From positions 310,001 through 374,000 of the forward strand of contig JALMLS010000075.1 of the NCBI GenBank assembly GCA_038496445.1: DNA of 64,000 nt, written 5' to 3'. The first letter of the stretch is position 1. Each line of letters begins with the position of its first letter. Origin of the DNA: Trichosphaerium sp. ATCC 40318 (taxonomy: Eukaryota; Discosea; Flabellinia; Trichosidae). Positions 31,146 to 43,399 of the stretch are shown one piece after another. The position numbers were made by a program, and so were the translations under genes. The notes beneath the pieces are model-generated. The model ran no database searches. It was not told the DNA's origin and was given only the letters and a program-made list of their open reading frames with translations.

Positions 31146-31280
31146 AAGTCGAGTCAGACCGATTTTACAAAAAGTCGAGTCGGACTGTTGAGTCGACTTA
31201 AAAAAACACAGATGATTTTTTTTTTGAGTCGACTCAGGACCGTTTTTTCTTCAAAAAAAGTCGAGTTGAGTCGGACCGTT
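31146..31280. repeat. cluster of GAGTCGACTC-type elements
   Basis: Five related elements lie in 135 bp: AAGTCGAGTCAGACCG (31146), AAGTCGAGTCGGACTG (31172), TTGAGTCGACTTA (31188), TTGAGTCGACTCAGGACCG (31224) and AAGTCGAGTTGAGTCGGACC (31258). They occur in both orientations and are separated by A- or T-runs. There is no coding potential. Confidence 0.7.
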
Positions 31281-31865
31281 AACAATACTACTTATGGGAC
31301 CGGTCAGCCAGCTAAGAACATATGGAAAACGCAAATTAGTAGCAGAACTATTGTAATTTTGGAGTTGCTCACAGTTGAAGCATTTCGTGATTTCCTGCAG
31401 CAGAATTCGCGACTGCGTTTTACGCGGGGAAAATGCTGAGGACTGGACGAGACCAACTTACCATTCCCAGCTCTCCTAGATCGTGCATCTACTCCTGTAT
31501 TCCCCAAATAAAACATTCGTCAATTCCTGAGACCCACCAACCACGGCTGCGCTCCCCATCTCCTTCTTTTGTGCTTTTGGGGGCTAAGCACACTGGCTGA
31601 CGTCTTAGGTCTTATACCTTTTAAGGCAAACCTATCTATAGTTGTGTACGAGTCCAATCAACCAAGGACGCTAGCGTTTTTAATGGCATATGCTTTCAGA
31701 AGTTCACAGGGAATAACGTAAACCTAGCGCTTTTTGAATTGCCAACAATAAAAGCTGCTTAATTGTTGGGTAAAGTGCCTTTATTTAATAAGTAAGGAAG
31801 AATGCATTGAGGACAACACGAGGCTGAAAAAGCTATGTATTTTGTTACACCTTGTTTTGAGAACA

Positions 31866-33257
31866 TTATGCAGGCGCGAATATAAAACAATCATTAAGGC
31901 GTCTCGGACATAACGACACTCTACCAGGGTCAGGACAACTTTCATCTTCACAATCAACATCAACAGTGTCTTCAAGATTGCAGCATCTAAAGTTCAACTT
32001 ATAAACAAAAACAAAACCAGACGCTAGTATATGTTGTACATGTCATTGCCTGAACCTCCATCTATTTCCGCATTTGTTACCATCATATTTTCGGTGATAC
32101 TATCTACTAAAATAGTATCATCACCATTAAAACCAGTGATGATATTTTGTGTTGTAGATGTTGAAACTATTGTAAGAAAAACTCAGCAATAACTATTTGT
32201 AAAAAAAAAGGCACCAATGGTTGTTTCTGAAACAGTAATCAAATCGTCGCCATTACTACCATCAATTCTGTTTATAGATGAGCACCTAGCATTCACTATG
32301 TCATCTCCATCACCAGCTTAAATATATTTAATCAACAATACTCTACAAACCCTTTAATACCTAGAAGTGAACTAACAATAGAATTTTGGACGTCAATACA
32401 ATCATTGCCAACGCTTCCTACTATATTTCCAACTACAGACTGGGTTCCTTGATAAGCAACAATTTTGATACAGTCGTCTCCAGATTGCCCATTAAAGTTG
32501 GCCCTTTTCAAAGTTAAAAGCAAAACATGACTATTCTGGTTTGAACTTACGGTCTTGCAGGCATTAGTCCTCTTTTTTTAGCTGGAATTGTTGCTGGACT
32601 TGTTGCAGTACTCCCCTCAAATATGATATCATCATTGTCATCCCCTCCTACAATAATCGCGGTTGTGGATTGAGTGACTTTTACACAATCATTTCCATCT
32701 CCTTAACAACAAGTTAAGGCTTTGAAAGCATTTCTTTTATCAATTACCTGCGTTTGTATTACCCGTAACTGTAGCTCCATCAATGATACGAATACAATCA
32801 TTTCCGGCATTCCCAGCAATCAATCTTATATTTGCTGATGAACCTCTAACTAGTATACAGTCGTCACCACTTGTCCCAAGTATCCTATCGGCTGCACTCT
32901 CTACTATAACACAATTTCCAAAGTCGCTTACGCGCACTAAGCAACTTTGTAAGTTTAAGGCACGTTTGTCGACAATCACGTGATAATAAATTTCGTGTTT
33001 TGGAAAAGTACGCAAGTACAGTAAAAGCTATGGCAGATGTAAAAGCTTACCGACGCTGCCACTAGCCACTCCTATCATACAAGTATCAAAATCGCAAGCA
33101 TTACATGCCGCGCACTCACAATCGCAGCCACGAACATCAGGAAACGGTCTTTGAGCGTGATACACGCCAATATCTAGGTTTAAGTTATTTTAAGGATAAA
33201 TAGCTCATAAATACATAGTGTAAGGCATAAAGCGCAGATAAGCTTAGTTGTCTTCAT
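31866..33257 (-). CDS. secreted Cys-containing RTX-like solenoid protein, copy A
   Basis: Eight or so exons can be joined in frame from ATG 33257 to TAA 31866. The start is a signal peptide (KLICALCLTLYIGVYHA) followed by a Cys-rich knot (CDCECAACNACDFDTC). The body is about ten short repeats of the type GDDCIxV / GNDCIRI / GDDIVNA / GDDTILV spaced by 18-40 residues, like the GGxGxDxU turns of calcium-binding RTX beta-rolls but with Cys often placed after the Asp pair. The tail is a second Cys knot (CCNLEDTVDVDCEDESC). Exon boundaries fall inside or next to repeat units. The architecture suggests an extracellular, disulfide-braced solenoid. Its function is unknown; nothing indicates toxicity. 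A near-identical copy lies at 34136-35495. Confidence 0.7.
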
Positions 33258-34135
33258 CTCTTTGAAAATTTTTTATAAATCTCGGAGCTAAGCCACGGTT
33301 GTGAGTCTAGAAGTTTAACGGAGTTTACGGGCTGTTTTATTGTGTTGATATTGTACAAATACTTCGCTCATTTATTTTAGTCACGAGATATAAGGTAGTT
33401 ACGAAATGTGGGTACATTAATTCGAAATACTTGAACGACTCCTTTAGTAGTAGTACTGGCTGTATTAAAAGTTTCAACCCAGTCAAAAAAATCTCGGTGA
33501 AATTAAACTACCGTTTGTAGTGCACATTTAATAAATCACGCTAATAATGGGCTATTATGGCTCACTCACCAGATTTACCGAATCGGTGCTTACTTGTTCC
33601 CACATGACTTCAATAGCCTTCCCATCTGGCTTTCTTTAGCTATTTATGGAAACTAACGAACCTGAAAGGTAAGGAGTTTGAACCTGTTGTCACGTGGATC
33701 TCACGTGCTTTAAAACATTTTAGGGTACAATTGTTGCTGATTTAAACTGAAACAGGCATTAACTATTTGACCAAGTCTTCAAAAATATCGTTTGAAGTTT
33801 AATGCCAATATGACAAAACCTCAAAAGTAGACCTTACGGATGTTATTGAAAATAAAACTCAAACCTACTTGAGTTTTCTGCTTGAATACTTAGGCTTTAG
33901 CATTTTATCAAAAGTAGCCATAGTGAAGCTCCAATGTTATGTCACGTGATACCTACCCAATAAAATTAGATTCTTTTATACCTCAGAAAGCTAGACGTTG
34001 TTACACGAAATTACAACACGCGCCCACTGGTCCTGATTCTTTCACACTCTTAACAACATCTTCTTACTCAAATACAGTTGAAGCAAACTTAAAACAAAAA
34101 AGCTATTTATTTTGTTACACCTTGTTTTGAGAACA
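33258..34135. other. spacer between the two solenoid genes
   Basis: The right-hand part up to about 33640 is the upstream flank duplicated together with the gene (compare 35496-36235). The remainder is unique and holds no supported gene. CACGTG occurs at about 33691, 33703 and 33941. Confidence 0.6.
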
Positions 34136-35495
34136 TTATGCATCCGCAAATATAAAACAATCATTAAGGCGTCTCGGACATAACGACACTCTACCAGGGT
34201 CAGGACAACTTTCATCTTCACAATCAACATCAACAGTGTCTTCAAGATTGCAGCATCTAAAGTTCAACTTATAAACAAAAACAAAACCCAGACGCTAGTA
34301 TATGTTGTACATGTCATTGCCTCCACCTCCAACTATTTTCGCATCTGTTACCATCATATTTTCGGTGATACTATCTACTAAAATGGTATCATCACCTTCG
34401 CCACCATCAACTATACTTTGTGTTGTAGATGTTGAAACTATTGTAAGAAAAACTCAGCAATAACTATTTGTAAAAAAAAAAAGGTACCAATGGTTGTTTC
34501 TGAAACAGTAATCAAATCGTCACCAGCACCAGCACCAATTCTGTTTATAGATGAGCACCTAGCATTCACTATGTCATCTCCATCACTACCTTAAATATAT
34601 TTAATCAACAATACTCTACAAACCCTTTAATACCTAGAAGTGAACTAACAATAGAATTTTGGACGTCAATACAATCGTTGCCAGCCGCTCCTACTAAATT
34701 TCCAACTACAGACTGGGTTCCTTGATAAGCAACAACTTTGATACAGTCGTCTCCAGATTGCCCATTAAAGCGGCCCCTTTCAAAAGTTAAAAGCGAAACA
34801 TGGCTGTTCTGGTTTGAACTTACGCTCCTGGTGGCATTCCTGCAATACTCCCCTCAAATATGATATCATCATTGTCATCCCCTCCTACAATAATCGCGGT
34901 TGTGGATTGAGTGACTTTTACACAATCATTTCCATCTCCTTAACAACAAGTTAAGGCTTTGAAAGCATTTCTTTTATCAATTACCTGCGTTTGTATTACC
35001 CGTAACTGTAGCTCCATCAATGATACGAATACAATCATTTCCGGCATTCCCCTGAATCATTCCTATATTTGCTGATGAACCTCTAACTAGTATACAGTCG
35101 TCACCACTTGTCCCAGCTATGCTATCGGCTGCACTCTCTACTATAACACAAGTTCCAAAGTCACTTACGCTCACTTACCAACTTTGTAAGTTTAAGGCAC
35201 GTTTGTCGACAATCACGTGAATAAATTTCGTGTTTTGGAAAAGTACGCAAGTACAGTAAAAGCTATGGCAGATGTAAAAGCTTACCGACGCCAGTGCCAC
35301 TAGCCACTCCTATCATACAAGTATCAAAATCGCAAGCATTACATGCCGCGCACTCACAATCGCAGCCACGAACATCAGGAAACGGTCTTTGAGCGTGATA
35401 CACGCCAATATCTAGGTTTAAGTTATTTTAAGGATAAATAGCTCATAAATACATAGTGTAAGGCATAAAGCACAGATAAGCTTAGTTGTCTTCAT
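34136..35495 (-). CDS. secreted Cys-containing RTX-like solenoid protein, copy B
   Basis: This is the second tandem copy of the solenoid gene, with the same signal peptide, exon plan, Cys knots and GDDCI/GNDCI repeats. All junctions that I followed stay in frame, so both copies look intact. Differences from copy A include a 3-base insertion in the N-terminal knot (SGTGV against SGSV). A linker of about 20 residues is replaced by a shorter one (SIAGMPPGA in place of the Lys/Pro-rich stretch), and there are several third-position and single-residue changes. Introns are conserved in place and nearly in sequence, which points to a recent segmental duplication. Confidence 0.7.
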
Positions 35496-37871
35496 CTCTT
35501 TGAAACTTTTTTTATAAATCTCAGACCTAAGCAATGATTGTGAATCTAGAAGTTCAACGGAGTTTATGGGCTGTTTTCGAAATGAAATTGACTACAATAC
35601 ATATATGGACTAAGAGCTAGCGCTTGTACTATGAATTTTACAAATCTTAGCACTCTCATTTATTCTTAGTCATGAGATTTAAGGGTACAGTTAGCTTCGA
35701 AATGTGGGTACAATATTCGAAATACTTGAACGACTCCTTTAGTAGTAGTACTGGCTGTATTATGGGCAAAAAACGTTTTTCACACGAAAAAAAAATCTCG
35801 GCGAAAATAAACTAGCGTTTGTAGTGCACATTTAACAAAGTCACACCGTAATACACGAAGCACGAGTAATAAGGGCCTAAACACAACGAGTAGTGAATGG
35901 AGTGGCACCTTTTTCGTACCTAAATGTTTCACCAGCAGAGTTGTTCAGCACGATTGCTATTGCCCTGGCATTCTTGGGAAGCGTCGATAGGCATAATACA
36001 ATTGATTCAGTGTTCCAAGTTAAAATAGAGGCACCAGAAGCTGTATTTCAATTAAAAGATGGCAGCTTAACTTAGCTCAAATTCGGTGACGCTAATCTTA
36101 AGTATGGCACTCTGGTATCCAACCAAACTATGATGAATGAACCTTAAGTAAAAAAGTGTTTTGTACTTTTGTTTGAAACCAGATTTACCGAATCGGTGCT
36201 TACTTTGTTCCCACATGCCTTTCAATAGCCTTTTTGTTTACACTAAAGAAACTTTTTCAACAAAAATCCGACTTGGCCTTAGAGCAATTGAAAGAAAAGC
36301 ATTGATCAAAGCAGTGAAACCATCACACAAATCCTCGCAATTGCTGTTTCCTGTAGGAGCAGTCTCAAACAAGCATAGCAACAACAAGTCAGATAGCATC
36401 AAAGTTTACATCAATGTTAAACGATGGGTTGTCCCTGACTTGTAGATGAAGTGTTGGTTCCATCTTGCGTTGCAGTCGTTTAGGTTATCTGGAGAATGCA
36501 CGGCGAAATATTCCGAAGATAATAGATCCAGCGTCGCTTCCTGTGGTATACTATAGCAAATGTTGTCATACATTCTTCCTGTTTTGAAAGCATTAGACGA
36601 CAATCTAGGTTAGAACCAACAAGAGACAGAGTAAGCAACAAGACAGGTTTGGAGGAAGACTAACGTCTCGGTGGCTCAAACGCAACACACGAGTAAGGAT
36701 TTATATCTTGTACACGTGCTATTTATGCAAAAAATGGATCCACAAATTCAGTTTTCAATAAATGCAGGTTTTTTGGATCAGAAAAAGTTCCTTTTTCAAG
36801 GGCGGGAAGTGGGATGATTGTTGCTTGCCATCTGTTGATCTGTGCGTGCCGGGTGCGGTAATGTCAGATTATGGTTGGTCAGCTAGTTTCTTCAAACGCC
36901 TGGAATTCCAGTAGAATATACAGACAGAAGTGAGTAGAATAAAGGTAATAGCCTGTTATTTCACGCATTGGAGACCATTCCAGGTAATGTTAACATACTT
37001 AGCATAACATTAAATCCTCATTACTCACAGCTGATAGCTACCTAAGGTAACGACAGCCTCATATCGAAACACAAATTTACGGAAGATATGAAAACGCTTC
37101 TAAGACGCACCAAGACACCTACAACTAGAACAACAGCAGGCAGAAATTACCATTGGATTCTAAAAGTGAAGTGACTTATCGCGATATTATGGTAAACCCC
37201 ACACGCTCGCTCTGCATTCGAACTGTCTGGGAGGGACATAAGAGTGCCCTCCCCAAAAGATCGTCTCGCTGTTATTGGGTCGATTAAAGTAGTACATGGT
37301 TGAAAGCAATGTAAGGATGCAATCTAGATTGGTCCAAACCAAAAAGAAAGCGTTCTGAGCCAAGTTCAATAAACTGTGAATTCTGAAGTAAAAAAAAAGA
37401 AAAAAAAGAAAATTACAATAGTGGCGTGTACACAATTGTCTGTTTTGGGCTGGTTGGCGGAGAATTTCGGAATAACTTGTTATAGCGTGATCATTTAAAA
37501 GGTCGGACGAATAATTACTGCGATAGCACAGTGTTTCGGTATTAACGAAAAAACTCTAGTTAATCGCTTCGTCACGTGATATTTTCGTTTACGTTATCAG
37601 CTTAAACACGCTCGAAACAACTTCTCAAAAATGTGTGTTTAACTTCGACCAAAAACTGCACTGAGTACTGGATAGTTATAACTATGATCTAGCTTACGCA
37701 TAGGCCAAGAGCTTCAGTCACCTATTTTCAATCCTTTTTGTTCTGGTTCAGCCAATACTGCCACTAGTTCAGCCGCTTGTTTCATATACTTCTTCATTAT
37801 CGCACCCAATGGTACTGTATCAGTGTAGACTTCTCTGTGGATGTATTCCTGCAAGAAATAAAAGCCAGAAG
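35496..37871. other. intergenic, duplicated flank then uninformative
   Basis: 35496-36235 is the duplicated upstream flank of the solenoid gene. 36236-37871 has only short frames with no recognisable domains. No RNA gene is seen. CACGTG occurs at about 36713 and 37574. Confidence 0.45.
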
Positions 37872-39664
37872 ATGGTACGAGTTAGATTGAGATCAGGTAT
37901 ATTCCGAGCGCTCGTAGGTACGACTAATACTAACTACACAAACAAAAACAAGTATTAACAACTCAATGATATTTTCGAAGGTATTTTAAGCGCTGTGATA
38001 TTCTGCTTCTTCTTCCTGACAGTGGCTTTTGATGTGTACAATGTTAGCGTTTACAGGGATAGAGATAAGCTTATACAAGGCACTATTGCAGTAACGGATG
38101 CGCTCGCTTCTGAAAGAGCGTGGGCGACGATTGTATTAGGAACATACGGCCGTTTTGGCAATGTTACTTTTCGCACGTTCTTCCTCGCGATCACGTGATT
38201 AATTTTTATTAACACGTGTTTATAGTTAGCCGAATATCGACTGTAACAAGTAATATAGACAAGCTTAAAAAGGACAGAGATAGTGTGCACAGAGAGTTTG
38301 ATCGTCTTGATGAAGCCATAAATGTATACCAACAATCAGAAATTGACGAACATCGTCAGCAGGTTAGTTTCAATATGATTTTTTACGAATCCATTCATAC
38401 TTATAGAGTAGGTTTTATCTCTTGAGAAGACTGGAGAGGAATCTTTGATATTTTATACCAAGCTGAATAGATATTTCTTCGACTTTCTTTTAACTGATAG
38501 TTTCACAAATATTGAATCGTCAAGTCGACGTTTGAGAACGCTTGTGCGGTTGAACTTGGTACGTCTCCAGATAGTGATAATTTATTACTAAATGATGCGG
38601 TAGCTTCATGAATATACATCCGAAGAGAGGGGCATTATTACTTTCTTAATACTGAACTGTACTTTAGAACAACTTACATCATCTTATTTTTGACTTTTTT
38701 TTAAAGGGGAAAACAGAGACGAAACTGCGTTTGTTAATGTATTGCGTGTATTAACTATAAAACAAAGTATGAGAGAAGAAATGGAGCTTTTACTAGAACA
38801 TGACGACGAGGAGCTATACGATGAACTTCGGGTACAAACAAACAAAACCACTAAAAACAAAACAAAGTGGGGTTTTTTGCCAACGTGTACACCACGTGTA
38901 TCTGCCTGAAGAAGAAAAAGAATCTTCCTTTTAAATACTAGTATACGCATATCAGTTGAATTTCTTTTTAGGCAACTCCTCAAAACATAGAAGCACTCAA
39001 CCACACAGATAGAATGCGCCAAATTATTCTCGATACTTTTAATCAGAATGATGCCAATTTGACTTTTAGCGAGGGTTCTTGGTTTAGAAATATGTCTACT
39101 GTCGCTGGCATGCTAGACCCATTACACCAACATATTTTGTACGTACCCTGATTTAGAAATTGTAACGTTGGATTTTCTTCTTTGCTCATTTTTTTTACAT
39201 TCAGTGATAAACATGAAGACTTACTTCAGGTTAACTTGATTTACTTTATTATTGCCTTTATACTAGCAATGATTGGTCTTATACTTGAAGTAACTGCATG
39301 TACATTACTCATTTACCTTGCATGGCCTGTACTCAAGCTTTTTTGGACAATGGAAGGCAAAGCGAAAAAGTAAGAAGCTATTCTGTTGCTTTGTTTTCTC
39401 TCAGTGCATTGAATCTTACTGTCTTTAAGGGTTTCTGGGAGCACTGGCTCTACTACTGGAAATAGTACTACCATACCTAATGCTATAGAAGCCATGCCTA
39501 CGCCAGAAATGACTAAGAGTGTGAAGAAACACAATACTTTTGAAGTTGAAATATCTGAATCAATCGACACTGAACTATCATCAAGAACAGAGACCGAAAC
39601 AGTATATACAAAAGATGGAACACTAAGTACACCGCTATCAAGTATGAGTAGTGCTACTCTATAA
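37872..39664 (+). CDS. membrane protein with NIT-like sensor region
   Basis: The first exon starts at ATG 37872 (MVRVRLRSGIFRALV) and is joined over an intron with a TACTAAC-like branch point to a membrane helix (GILSAVIFCFFFLTVAFDV). A long helical ectodomain follows: RDRDKLIQ, AVTDALASERAWATIVLG, then DRDSVHREFDRLDEAINVY and two further helical blocks including SEERGIITFLIL. This matches the two-four-helix-bundle layout and the ALxxERxxxxxLG signature of the NIT (nitrate/nitrite sensing) domain known from bacterial receptors and some amoebal or chytrid cyclases. A second membrane helix (LIYFIIAFILAMIGLILEV) leads to a Ser/Thr-rich cytosolic tail of about 80 residues with no kinase or cyclase. 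About nine exons. A sensor without an obvious output domain. Confidence 0.6.
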
Positions 39665-39870
39665 ATATAATAAAACCCGTCTGAGACTTGTACAACTAAC
39701 TAAGTTGTTGTTTTGAATGGTTCTTTTCGAATTACAAGAAAAGCACATGGTAGTCTGTTGTTGTTAGCAACAGCTCCATGGAGCCTCGGAGTGCAAATGA
39801 TAGCAAAAATAAAATGGAGTCAAACGGATTTATTCGTTTCAATGTAGTGACTCACGCGAAATATCTCTTG

Positions 39871-41149
39871 CTAGTATGCAGAAAGTACGTGGCTATTATC
39901 TTTTGTTTCAGCAAGTAGATTAGTAATCTCTTGTGCAGCATATTTTGCAATGTATTCGTAGCCAGTAGGATTATAGTGAAAAGAACAAGGTTGTTTTAAG
40001 CATATCGAACAATTGGCATAAGGAGGCACACCACAGAAACTAGTAACACGACCTTCATAAAACAAGCGTAAGTAACGTTTCTTGCTATTGTATGACTTAC
40101 CATATAAGTCTGATACAGGCACGTTGTACTTTGTCGTTATGTTCCTTGCAATGTTGTTGAGATCATTCAAAATCTTTGCTCCCTATTTAGAAACTATAAG
40201 CAACAAGCAAGTTTTCCAACACAATACCTCTGCGCCCATATCATAAGGTGCCGGTGTTGTTGTGGCGTACAGTATCTTGGCGCCTGTTGCAACAAGTTTC
40301 TTTGTTATAGCTTCAAGTTGCTAGTATTTTGTTAAAACGAAGTTCTTGGTCCAAGCACGTGATAACTTTCAAATACCTGAGCGTATGAATCTTCAGTGTT
40401 CGCATTAATATCGTGCAATCCAAAGTTATATTGTATTAAATCCCACTTCGCTTCATAACCTTCTGCAGTACGTAAAAACGTATCAAGACATTCAAGACCA
40501 TATCCAGTATTTACTGCTCCACCTGAACTAACATCCCATGGCGTGTGTTGCACATAACAAGTCTTGTTTAGTATCTAGCAATTGTTAATCTAGGATTTAA
40601 GACAAACATGCATAAGGTACAACCGACTTGCCTGTGCAACGTATGGAGTGTATCCAATTGATACAGAGTCACCCATGATTATACAATTTGGTAAAGACGA
40701 TGAAGGTGGAAACTCTGGACCTGGTTTACACGTGTACAGAGCACCTGATGAGGGGTGATTCTCACCAACGCACGTGATAACGTCACCGTTCTTAGAGCAA
40801 GTTGTGCCTTTAAATTGATTACGTTCCAACAACTTGATTAAGTACCTGCAGGACAACATCTTCCAGAACCTTCGTAGTAAATTTATTTAGAATTTGTACC
40901 ATTTAGACAAACGTACCGTCTGTACTGTTCATACAGCACGTTGAGCCTATACCTGCTGGACAACAGCCATATCCACTGGTAGAAACATCAACTAAACAAA
41001 TACGTTTGCTGTACATAGTTTGAGCTCTAATGCGCACGTTTACAGCATGTTGTGTTGACACACGAAACTACATCTACCGGACACTTATTCCCGCTGGCTA
41101 CGTACAATAAGGAAACCAACAGAGTTATTGTTAAAACGATCTGTGACAT
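39871..41149 (-). CDS. secreted SGNH/GDSL hydrolase with Cys-rich N-terminus
   Basis: ATG 41149 begins a signal peptide (MSQIVLTITLLVSLLYVASG). Short exons encode Cys-rich modules (CVNTTCCK, CCPAG...STCCMNS). The catalytic part then shows block I IIMGDSVSIGY (nucleophile Ser), block III-like NFGLHDI and block V FHYNPTGYEY (catalytic His), in the order expected for SGNH hydrolases. The block V Asp lies either upstream or is replaced: CSFHYNP has Ser where an Asp is common. Six to eight exons with introns of 40-55 nt. Likely an extracellular esterase acting on acetylated polysaccharide or lipid; the substrate is inference. It diverges from the gene at 41479 across about 330 bp. Confidence 0.72.
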
Positions 41150-41478
41150 TTGTTGTAATCACTGCGTTTTGCGTTGTTCGACAGTGGTTTATAGTGGTCA
41201 AGAATCACCAAAAAAAAAAACACGCTTTATTTTTTCCTTAACAGGAAAAAGGATTGCTATGGCATTCTTGGTGGTACCACCTAAAAATGAGGAAGTTTAA
41301 CAAAACATTAAAAGAAAGCCACCATTTTACCGCTATATCAAAAGAAAATACACTATAGTGCTGTAAATGTATCTTAGCGCAACGCCAAATGTAAATAGAC
41401 AAATTTTTTTGCACACGATAAGTTTTTTTTTTTACTGGCTTAGCGTTTTTCAGGCAAGGACATCAAAGATAAACAACA

Positions 41479-42467
41479 ATGACACTACCAAACTTGGCTG
41501 GATATAAAGTAGCTCCTTCAACCGCTTCGGATAATAACAGAAACGCAAGAGAACAGCCAAAGGTAGTAAATAATCAACCTCATCCTCAGAACATGCGACA
41601 GGGGACACCTGTATGGGGTTAGTAGTTTAATCACATCAGAATTACTGAAAAACAAAATTAAATTGTTTAAACCTTTTGAATTATTAATATGTAATAAAGG
41701 CATGTCCGCACCTGACTACGCAATGGGGTATCAAGACATACAACTTCGTAAAGATTGGATTAGAAATCATCCTTTATTTACACCAGTGGTAAGCGCGAGC
41801 GTTTTTCTTGTTTACTGGTTGAAGATTTGGTGGATTGCTTTGATTTAAACGGTTTTTGTAGGTTCGTATTCTTAAACAATGCAAGACTGAGGGTATGCTT
41901 GGTTTCATTCAAGTACGCCATAGTAATTCAAAGCGCGGTAACTGATTTTTTTGAAAAATGTAGCCAGCACAATATGACAATGAAGCAGATTTCCACTTGG
42001 ATTCTTTCTTTGCTGACAGGGTTAGTTTATTTCGTTTCTGCGCATCTTGAACGTCAAGACTTTTTATCTCTTCCACAAACAGAATGGTGTCTGAAGTTTT
42101 GCTTACCACGTGATAGGGTCTTACCTTAGAGCTGGATGAGAACGATCCAAACATTAATCGTAAAAAATTAGTAAGAAGGCTTAGACAACTTAATGCTGGA
42201 TACCTTGAAGAGCTAGACAAGCTTGGGCGAATACAAAATGAGTTTCAATCAAGAATGTAAGTCATTTCGCTACCAAGAAGCAGGATCTTAAAATGTCTAC
42301 TTAGGATGATACTACTACAAGAACAAGCAAGCTTCAGACCAGTTACACAACAAGAACTCCACGTAAAAGTAAAATCAATAGCCGCTAGATTCGATTTTGT
42401 TCGCCAAGTGCTTAGACAGAATGTATGTCGCTCAATAGACCTGTTCACGCAAGATATGCAGTTGTAA
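41479..42467 (+). CDS. unknown small helical protein, five to six exons
   Basis: The start MTLPNLAGYKVAPSTASD is polar and disordered. Later exons encode helices: SAPDYAMGYQDIQLRKDWI, RILKQCKTEGMLGF, a piece with ADFHLDSFF, then a coiled-coil-like stretch (RKKLVRRLRQLNAGYLEEL, LGRIQNEF) and a last exon ending RQVLRQNVCRSIDLFTQDMQL. Introns are about 80, 50 and 60 nt. There is no signal peptide or membrane helix. I do not recognise the family. It may be a subunit of a larger complex, judged only from the all-helical, coil-prone sequence. Confidence 0.5.
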
Positions 42468-42583
42468 CGCATTTAATGGAATAAAATTAAGTCTAAAGAT
42501 GAACCCAAACAGTGTATGGTGCAGTCTGGACTTGGTGTGATGAAAAGAAAGCTTCAATCATTTGATGTTCTTGATTTTTTTAT

Positions 42584-43308
42584 TTATACAACTTGTTCTG
42601 TCTCAGTATCATCATCGCTGAGCACCTGTGCTTCAAAATTGTTTTGTCCCAAGTTGATCTCCCAAGCGTCAGGTGGTTTTTCTTCAGTAAGGACATAATC
42701 ACTCTTCTTATAGTTACGCCAACCATTGAAGAGTGCTATTCCTATGACAATAACAAGGAAAGCAAAAAAACTGCCACCAACGCCTAATAACTGTTATTAT
42801 TTGGGTGTAAAATGTGCTTGTACCCAAAATCCAAGGGTTAAATGGTTCCCGAGCGCTAGGAGCTGCTGTTGGCGCTACTGTGACTTCCTTATAGCACGTG
42901 ACGAAAACGCTTTGAGATCCGGACGCATGACATTCTCCAACAGGCAAAATAACCGCTTGAGAACCAGCTGACGCACAGGTGTTGTTGTGGGATACGTAGG
43001 AGGTGATTTTAGACTACAATGTGTTAAAATGTCTCACGTGTCGCTCCATTTAGACGTACAGTGTTTGTACTTAATAAACAGTCAATCATGAAGTCATTTG
43101 AGATAAATGACGTTAGGTCACCGATAGGCAAAGGCTTCTCCTTCGTTAGAATATTGCCGTGACATATATCTTGTGTAATCAACCAAGCAAAATCAGGCTT
43201 GTCAGCACAATCGTTTGAAGAAGTCCATATTTCGTATTTAACGGGTTGTTTTGCGACCACCACGCAAATTAATAGCGTCAGCAGCAGGTACGGCAAACTA
43301 GACGCCAT
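42584..43308 (-). CDS. type I single-pass membrane protein
   Basis: Three exons. A signal peptide (SLPYLLLTLLICVVVA) starts at ATG 43308. An ectodomain of about 140 residues with paired Cys (NDCADK, DICHG, DCLLS, NNTCASAG, GECHASGS, VTCYKE) follows, then an AP/PSA linker and one membrane helix (FFAFLVIVIGIALF). The cytosolic tail has NGWRNYKKSDYV, then acidic DDDTETEQVV. The donor GTACGT after CLLSTNT was chosen because it restores frame to SKITSYVSHN. The layout resembles small sorting receptors or Cys-rich surface receptors, but no family is recognised. Its start lies 91 bp from the divergent L28 gene. Confidence 0.65.
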
Positions 43309-43399
43309 TTGTGACCTAAATAAGTCGGCTAGAAAAAGTCAGCAGTGTTCTCACCACAATTGCACCGCTTCTAGCCAGCGCACATACCCTAATAATCAA

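Larger units (their letters stand above)
30830..31865. other. intergenic with hairpins and a short repeat cluster
   Basis: No gene supported. It contains two strong inverted repeats (31013-31051 and 31084-31111) and a cluster of GAGTCGACTC-type elements at 31146-31280, described separately. Confidence 0.6.
31832..36235. repeat. tandem segmental duplication
   Basis: Unit A (about 31832-33640) and unit B (about 34102-36235) share the gene, its introns and upstream flank. Shared flank phrases include GAACGACTCC followed by TTTAGTAGTAGTACTGG (33431 and 35728) and ACCGAATCGGTGCTTACT (33578 and 36186). Flank identity is lower than gene identity, and unit B carries extra sequence between the shared flank blocks. 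Confidence 0.75.
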
